Shown in pieces: positions 57,980-64,000 of a DNA stretch of 64,000 nucleotides. Both the position numbers and the translations under genes were made by a program. The stretch covers positions 9,030,550-9,094,549 of the forward strand of contig CM042087.1 in NCBI GenBank assembly GCA_023512835.1. The letters are read 5' to 3'. The notes beneath the pieces were generated by a model. That model was not told the DNA's origin. It made no database searches and saw only the letters and a list, made by a program, of their open reading frames with translations. The first letter of the stretch is position 1; the number at the start of each line of letters is the position of its first letter. This DNA comes from Taxillus chinensis (lineage: Eukaryota > Streptophyta > Magnoliopsida > Santalales > Loranthaceae).

Positions 57980-59200
57980 ATGACAAACGGAGGATCTGTT
58001 GTCATTAGTGGTGGCGACCACGAAGGCCGCGACAAGGAGCACCACGCTAAAGAACGGAGGAGAGATAAGTCCATTTCGAGGGAAACATGTCTGCTGGAGA
58101 GTCGGCTAGCCAAATTGGAGTTAGCGTTAGCCGAACAGATGGAGGTGGTCGAGGAGCACACTGAAAGCATCGAAAAGCTGGACTCAGAGGGTGAGGAAAG
58201 CTTTGGGAGGATGCAAGGGCTTCTCAACTCCGTCATGGATGACATGAACTCTCAGTTCGACGGCCTGAAGGATACTCTCACGTCCCAAATCCTAGCGATG
58301 CAGGAGGAAATCAAGGAGATCAAGGCGGATTGGTCTCTATGCAAGATGGCGGTCACCCAAGGTGGCGTTGGCGGCCATTCCACCTCCAAAATCGACGTGC
58401 CAAAGCCTAAGACCTATAGTGCGTCAAGGAATGCGAGGGAGTTAGACAACTTCCTCTGGACCATGGAGCAGTACTTCGATGCCTTGAACATTGTTGACGA
58501 GGCAAAGAAGGTGAAGACCGCTCTACTATACTTAGTCGATTCGGTTATCGTGTGGTGGAGGCGACGATACGCCGACAAGGAGTGCGGCTTATGTATCATC
58601 GACAACTGGGTGGATTTCAAACGGGAGATCAAGGCCCAATTCTATCCCCAGAATACGGAGGACGAGTCCCGGGCGAAACTTCGATGCCTTACCCACAAAG
58701 GCACGGTGTGGGAGTACGTTGGCGAGTTTTCAGAGCTCATATTGGAGATCCCGGGCATGTCCGTGAAGGATTCATTATTTTCCTGCATGGACGGATTGCA
58801 ACAATGGGTGAAGCTGGGAGCTGCAGGGGAGGAATGTGCAGGACCTGGCGTCGGCCATGGCGGTGGCCAAATCATTCATCGAATACAAGAAGCAAGGAGA
58901 AGGCCACCAGCTCTTCATCGACTTCCAAGACGAACGGGTTCCACAAGGAGAAGTGTGGGGGAGACAACCGAAGTGAAGGAAAAGGAGACCCTTCCAACCA
59001 TCTAAGGACTTTCGCCCAAAACATTTCGCGAATAGTTCCAAGGACGGGGAGAAGCCAAAGATCTCCTGTTTCCTTTGCGAAGGCCCTCACAAGGCGTTTG
59101 AGTGCCCGAAGCGCTCCAAGCTCTTGACGATGATCAATGAAGACGAAGGAAGGGATGCGAGGGATCTAAGGGGATGCGAGGGATCCAAGACTTGGTTCCT
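57980..59200 (+). pseudogene. Chromovirus copy 2 gag
   Basis: The ATG at 57980 begins MTNGGSVVISGGDHEG, as in copy 1. The capsid region DNFLWTMEQYFDAL is intact and the TGA of copy 1 is Arg here. A frameshift near 58820 moves the rest to another frame. The zinc knuckle at about 59068-59106 reads [13 protein letters not shown], complete in this copy. An 18-base direct repeat (GGGATGCGAGGGATC) around 59152-59187 breaks the next part. Confidence 0.85.
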
Positions 59201-59394
59201 TGAAACTCCTCAATGCAATCAAGGCGAAGGTGGAGGTGCCACCATCCGGAAGACAGAATGGGCGCATGTACGTGCTCGCTAAGGCCAACAACCTTGAAAC
59301 TAAGGCCTTGGTGGACACGGGTGCGACCAACAACTTCATCAAGGTCGAAGAAGCTCGTAGACTGGGAATAGTCTACAAGGAACAGAAGGGCTGG
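59200..59394 (+). pseudogene. Chromovirus copy 2 protease, truncated
   Basis: Reads VPPSGRQNGRMYVLAKANNL, then [20 protein letters not shown] with the canonical DTG. It stops matching copy 1 after KEQKGW at about 59394. From there on the sequence is Tekay LTR. Confidence 0.85.
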
Positions 59395-60193
59395 CATGGA
59401 CTCCGTGACTTGTTTGGGTTCTCAACGTTATGCACCGATGGTGCAATGTGGTTGACGGGGCAGGCATATGTGCCGATGGCAGGCCTGTGTGGCGACTGTG
59501 GCCGGGCATATTGCGCTGTGCCGTGGCAGGCATATGCGCCGATGGTAGGCCGGTGTGGCGACTGTGTCCCGGCATATAAGCGACGTTGTGGTAGGGAGTG
59601 CCCTAGGCGGGATCTCGTGGAGGATCGTGGACAAGCTGTCTGTGTGGGCGGCAAGGTCCCGATGTTTGTTTGCGGCTGAGCCCCGATGATTGTGCACACT
59701 ACACGAGTGCACGAGTACACGAGGCATGTAGTATAGACTTGTATGTCTGCATGATATGGAGTGTTGGGGTCACCCCTGCGAGCTTGTCGCTCACCCCTAC
59801 TTGTTGTTTACCTTTTTTCAGGTGTGACCCGAGACTAGTGAATGACTTTCTTCCAGGAGGACGTGCCCACTACTCTGATGTATGATACAGTACTATATTC
59901 TGTATTGTGTATTGTATTATGTTTGTATCCCGGACATGGGTCCGTGGACAGTTGTATTTGCATACTGTTTGTGATGTGATGTCTATATGATTGTTTGACT
60001 TATTGTATGCATGATGATGTATGGGAAAGTTCGGGATTACCCTTGATGTATGATCGTACAGGGTTGCATATTTGAGGCAGGACCCGCGGTGTAGTCTTTA
60101 TTGGTGCTAGTCACCAACCCCTTGACCTTTCGGGTGCGGGCAAGGGAAGTCATGTTCATGGTTCCGGGTTCCCTAGAATTTGGGGGCGTGACA
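59395..60193 (+). repeat. Partial 5' LTR of the Tekay-type element
   Basis: Corresponds, in reverse, to about 3514-4275 of the solo LTR and ends GGGGCGTGACA. A 66-bp unit (CAGGCATATG at 59461 and 59527) is duplicated here but single in the solo LTR. Confidence 0.88.
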
Positions 60194-60196
60194 AGT

Positions 60197-60208
60197 TGGT
60201 ATCAGAGC
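60197..60208 (+). promoter_or_regulatory. Primer binding site, initiator tRNA-Met
   Basis: TGGTATCAGAGC, three bases after the LTR end. Confidence 0.92.
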
Positions 60209-60689
60209 ATGGTCTAGCGGACCTAGGTTAGTGAGGGGTGGTTAATTGATTCCATGTGACTTGGGAAACTGTAGAGAGGGCGCCTGATCAATGCAGTCCT
60301 TACATGTATTCTAGGTTATTGTGGTGTTAGTTAGATCATCATAGGAGCATACATGGGGATGGGGTGCATTGCTAGTGGTATGATTGTGTGCATATAGGGC
60401 ACTAGATTGTCTTTGTGTGTGATATGATTGCATTTGGTGCTAGAATGGCACGTGGCCGTGAGAGCTAGGACTTGATTGTGGTGTACCTGAGGGGTGACAC
60501 GATGCTATATGCATGGTTGTGGACCTACAGGTCGTGTGGTGTACCTTGAAGGGTGACACGATGCTATATGCATGGTATGGACCTACGGGTCGTGTGGTGA
60601 GAACCTACGAGTCGAATGTGCCTTTGATGGTCGTTTGTCTTGGCGTGCTAGTATTGATCATTTGATTGTTTGTTGTTGTGGCCAGTGTG
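60209..60689 (+). other. Untranslated leader of the Tekay-type element
   Basis: Non-coding. Contains a short direct repeat, GACACGATGCTATATGCATG at about 60496 and again at about 60556. Confidence 0.6.
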
Positions 60690-61800
60690 ATGGCACCACC
60701 GAGGAGAGCTGTCCGAGGCCAGGGCCCGGCAGAGGAGCCCACGATAGAGTCGAGGCACCAGGGACAGCAGAGCCCGCATCAGAGATCGTCAGCTCCCGTT
60801 GTGGGACCTGATTTGGCTCAGGTGTTGATTCGATTACGGGAGGCCGTGCGGGTATGCAGAGGGCTCGATGAGGGATATGGCTAGAGAGGTGGATGAGCTG
60901 AAGAGGCATCTGCAGCCTCAGCAACCACCACAGCCTCAGCAGCAGGAGAGGCGAGGGTGGTGCAGGATGTGCACCAGCAGGAGGTCATGATAGAGCCGAC
61001 ACGACGAGGAGTGGACTAGGGTGCCTGGTTTTTGAAACACGCACCCAGGACTTTTGAGGATGGTTCGTGGCCGAGGTAGCCGAGGACCTGGATTAGGTGG
61101 ACGGAGGATATCTTTGATATGATCGGGGGTGCCAGGATGAGGAGAGAGTGCACGTGGCGACGCACTATCTGTTGGGTATCCCACGCAGTGGTGGGAATCC
61201 ACTAGAGCTATCCATGGCGATCGGATGAGTTGGAGAGAGTTTGTTGAGCACTTCGTTGGGGAGTATTTTCCCGACTCGATACGATATGCCCGACGGAGAG
61301 AGTATTATGAGCTTTAGCAGGGTGGCCAGATGGTGGGTGAGTATGTGCGAGCCTTCGCGATTTTAGAGCAGTTTGCTCTTGAGGCTTGGGAAAAGGAAGC
61401 TCGTAAGACGCAGGATTTTATTTAGGGCTTGAGGCCATCTCTGAAAAGACAGTTGGAACCGATGCAGTTGACCAGCTACTGGGAGGCGGTCGACAAGGTG
61501 CTCATTATTGAGCGAGGTCAGGATCAGGCGAGAGCCCAGAGGCCGGGCGGTTCAGCAGGTTTGAGCAAGAAGAGGCAGAGTGGGTAGAGCAGTGTTGCTC
61601 AGCTGAGAGGAGGCAGGTGCGAGAGGGTTTCCAGCCAGGCAGTGGGACCCCGTGAGAGTTCAGCCAGCAGGAGGCCAAGTACCTGTTAGAGTTGTGGTTT
61701 GACCGGGCATGTCTCGAGAGACTGCCCAAGGAAAAAGATGACCTGCTTTCGATGCGGGAAAGTGGGGCATGGAGCTAGGGAATGTGTTACCCTTAGCTCG
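60690..61800 (+). pseudogene. Tekay gag with two zinc knuckles
   Basis: The ATG at 60690 begins MAPPRRAVRGQGPAEEP. Frameshifts occur near 60880 and 61010. Capsid-like pieces EHFVGEYFPDSIRYARRREY and MVGEYVRAFAILEQF follow (about 61245-61380), with a stop at the Glu-Leu-Gln junction. Two CCHC knuckles lie at about 61684-61725 (C-x-SCGLTGHVSRDC with a TAG inside) and 61744-61786 (CFRCGKVGHGAREC, intact). Confidence 0.82.
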
Positions 61801-61843
61801 ACCAGCAGTGTAGGCCTTCGTTCAAGAGATCAGGGACAGAGGA

Positions 61844-62634
61844 GTGGGGCTCCGTCTCAGAGGTCAGTGCTGCCGGCACAGAGCACGCAGACACAACTTG
61901 CGGTGCAGCAGCCTCAGCGGGAGGCACAGGGTCATGTTGGTTGATCAGCGGGGCAAGGCCCCAATGGGCCAGGCTAGTGGCAGTGGGCCACGAGGGAGGA
62001 CTTTTGCCCTTACCAGCAGAGAGGCAGAGGTTCCACCAGTGGACGAGGCAGGAGCAGGACCTTCAGTGGTGAGAGGTACCATTATCATTTCTCATACTAT
62101 CTGTTTAGTTTTGATTGATACTGGTGCTACTCATTCTTTTATTTCGTATGCTACGGTGGTTGGATTGGAGTTAGACCAGGAGACAGTTAGTCAATCTTTG
62201 ATGGTTGCTTCACCTTTGGGTGGACTTGTGATACTTGAGAGTATCTATCGCGCTTGTCAGGTAACACTTGGGGGTGTTAACCTGTTGTGTGATTTGTATG
62301 TCATGGAGTTAGATGATTTTGATGTTATCTTGGGTATGGATTAGTTGGTCTCCGTGGAGGCCAAGATTGATTGTTTCCGACGGCGCATGACGTTTCTCAC
62401 ACCAGAGGGCACGTGGGGTGTCTTTGTGGGTGAGTGGACTGAGGAGGCATGCAGGTTGGGACCTTTGAGGCATGGGTGGGGTGATGTGACCCACCAGTTA
62501 GCCAACTTGACGTTGGTAGACAGGAGGAGAGAGGGGAAGGCTGTTTTGCCACCCATTATAGATCAATTCTCGGATGTGTTTCCCGAGGACTTGGTCAGTT
62601 TGCCACCCTGAGGGAGGTAGAGTTTTCGATCAAG
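61844..62634 (+). pseudogene. Tekay protease region
   Basis: Protease motif LVLIDTGATHSFIS (about 62105-62146) is intact. It continues to MELDDFDVILGMD, then a TAG at 62342-62344 where relatives have Trp. The frame continues after it as LVSVEAKIDC. A second break near 62610 separates it from RT. Confidence 0.85.
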
Positions 62635-63246
62635 TTGTTGCCAGGGACAACACCGATTAGGTTAGCGGCCTACAGGATGGCACCGACAGAGCTTAGAGAG
62701 CTCAAGAGACAGATAGATGATCTATTGGCACGAGGCTTTATTAGGCGGAGTAGCTCACTGTGGGGCGCTCCAGTGTTGTTCGCCAAGAAGGCGGATGGTT
62801 CACTTCGGCTGTGTATAGACTACCAGAAGCTGAACCAGGTGACTGTGAAGAACAGGTACCCATTGGCGAGGATTGATGACCTGTTTGATCAGTTTCACGG
62901 TGCGAGGTGGTTTTCCAAGATAGACTTGAGATCTGGATACCATCGATTGAGGGTTAGAGGCAGATATCCCTAAGACCGCGTTCAGTTGTCGTTATGGGCA
63001 CTATGAGTGGCTTGTGATGCCGTTTGGGCTCACGAATGCTCCAGCAGTGTTTATGGGATTGATGAACCAAGTGTTTGCTCCATATTTAGATATGTTCGTT
63101 GTGGTGTTCATCGATGATATTTTGGTCTATTCAGCGACCAAGAGGGAGCATGAGGAGCATTTGCAGGTTGTGTTGCAGACCTTGTGGGAGCATCGGTTGT
63201 ACGCGAAGTTCACGAAATGTGACTTCTGGTTGCAACAGTACACTTC
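62635..63246 (+). pseudogene. Tekay reverse transcriptase
   Basis: Motifs: [54 protein letters not shown], then a frameshift near 62950, [20 protein letters not shown], and the catalytic [11 protein letters not shown] (about 63103-63133). A further shift near 63240 leads to the RNase H frame. Confidence 0.9.
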
Positions 63247-64000
63247 TTGGGGCATGTGGTATCTTCGGAGGGTATCACAGTGGATCCTGAGAAGATCGAG
63301 GCGGTTATGTCGTGGAAGAGGACCATGAATGTGTTTGAGATTTGTAGCTTCCTTGGTTTGGCAAGCTACTATTGGAGGTTCGTGGAGGATTTTTCCAGGT
63401 TGGCAGCTCCTATGACGAACCTGACCAGGAAGGGAGTTCCTTTCGTTTGGTCTGATGCTTGTGAGAGTGCTTTCATGGAGCTGAAGGCACGATTGACCTT
63501 AGCACCTATCTTGATCCTCCCACAGGAGGGTGTGCCTTTTGAGGTGTATTGTGATGCTTCCAGGGTGGGACTTGGTTGTGTGCTGATGCAGACTCGGCAG
63601 GTGATTGCTTATGGATCTAGGCGATTGAGACCGCATGAGCGAAACTATCGCACGCATGATTTGGAGTTGGCTGCAGTGATCTTCGCACTTAAAAGCTGGT
63701 AGCATTATCTCCTTGGGGGAGAAGTTTGTGGTGTATACGGACCACAAGAGCTTGCAGTATATCTTTTCTCAGCGAGACCTGAACCTTAGGCAGAGGCGGT
63801 GGGTGGAGTACCTGAGTAGTTTGAGTTTGATATGATGTACACCCCTGGGAAGGGTAATGTGGCAGATGCTCTGAGTAGGAAGAGCAGGGCCGTGGTGGCC
63901 CATTGTGCCATTAAGGAATGGGAGATGATGGGTCAGTTGGCAGCGATGAGGTTGCAGATGGTGACCAGCGAGGGGCGAGGGACCCTCAGTGTTATTGTCG
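63247..64000 (+). pseudogene. Tekay RNase H, 3' end outside window
   Basis: The first stretch is the RT thumb ([40 protein letters not shown]). RNase H follows with [18 protein letters not shown] (first Asp), [21 protein letters not shown] (Glu), a TAG at 63700-63702 where relatives have Arg, and VVYTDHKSLQYIFSQRDLNL (Asp). Integrase would follow beyond 64000. Confidence 0.88.

Larger units (their letters stand above)
46593..59394 (+). mobile_element. Chromovirus copy 2, 5' half, split by the Athila element
   Basis: The 5' LTR starts TGTCACGG at 46593, runs to 46838, and resumes at 57774 to 57913 after the Athila insertion and its second target-site copy. The primer site TGGTATCAAAGC (57916-57927), gag and protease follow. 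It is the same family as 18958-24459: same gag start, zinc knuckle and protease. It breaks off at 59394 in the protease, and nothing of RT, integrase or the 3' LTR is in the window. Confidence 0.9.
59395..64000 (+). mobile_element. Tekay/Del-type Ty3/gypsy element, 5' part
   Basis: Contains the last 799 bp of a 5' LTR, initiator-Met primer site, gag with two zinc knuckles, protease, RT and RNase H. The LTR is the same family as the solo LTR at 3514-5729. The beginning of the LTR (about 1.4 kb) is missing at the junction with chromovirus copy 2. Several stops (for example TAG after GMD at 62341-62346) show it is inactive. The element continues beyond the window. Confidence 0.88.

Noticed and set aside
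1..64000. tRNA, rRNA or other RNA genes
   Set aside because: The tRNA-like words found are retrotransposon primer sites (24061, 56230, 57916, 60197), not tRNA genes.

Overview
This is plant nuclear DNA, probably from a dicot. It holds one recognisable host gene, an NBR1-type selective autophagy receptor on the minus strand (about 14.6-18.5 kb). Almost everything else is LTR retrotransposon sequence, much of it nested. The plant assignment rests on the element types (Sirevirus-like Ty1/copia; Tat, Athila, chromovirus and Tekay/Del-type Ty3/gypsy), on a tRNA-Asp primer site in the Athila element, and on an NBR1 gene with the plant PB1-ZZ-FW-UBA-UBA order. No RNA gene, CRISPR array or bacterial feature was seen.

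Layout. (1) 1-12862: the 3' part of a Sirevirus-like copia element on the plus strand (gag, protease, integrase, RT, RNase H, env-like ORF, Ulp1-like remnant, 3' LTR). Its RT is split by a reverse-oriented solo LTR (3514-5729). Its 3' region carries a 1,110-bp tandem duplication. (2) 12863-14621: degenerate AT-rich DNA. (3) 14622-18468: NBR1, seven exons with canonical splice sites, carrying one in-frame stop and two compensating frameshifts. (4) 18958-24459: a complete but decayed chromovirus (minus) with two LTRs and a chromodomain. (5) 24491-25514: a TRIM-like pair of LTRs with only about 300 bp between them. (6) 25561-32556: a solo copia-type LTR that contains two other solo LTRs, each bounded by its own 5-bp target duplication. 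(7) 33787-34680: pieces of Tekay-type LTRs. (8) 34917-43516: a Tat-lineage element (minus) with two RNase H domains, LTR minisatellites and an internally deleted 5' side. (9) 44044-46441: another Tekay-like LTR. (10) A second chromovirus copy (plus) starts at 46593. Its 5' LTR was split by a 10.9-kb Athila-type element (46839-57768, minus); its gag and protease resume at 57774 and stop abruptly at 59394. (11) 59395-64000: a Tekay/Del-type element (plus) with partial 5' LTR, primer site, gag, protease, RT and RNase H, running off the window.

None of the elements looks able to encode a complete polyprotein. Stops such as TGG to TGA/TAG and CGA to TGA suggest deamination of methylated cytosine in silenced DNA. 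The nesting gives relative ages: the Athila element is younger than chromovirus copy 2, and the solo LTRs at 26965 and 29702 are younger than the copia LTR that holds them. Three well-delimited solo LTRs point to frequent LTR-LTR recombination. All similarity and lineage statements come from reading the sequence by eye, without database searches.
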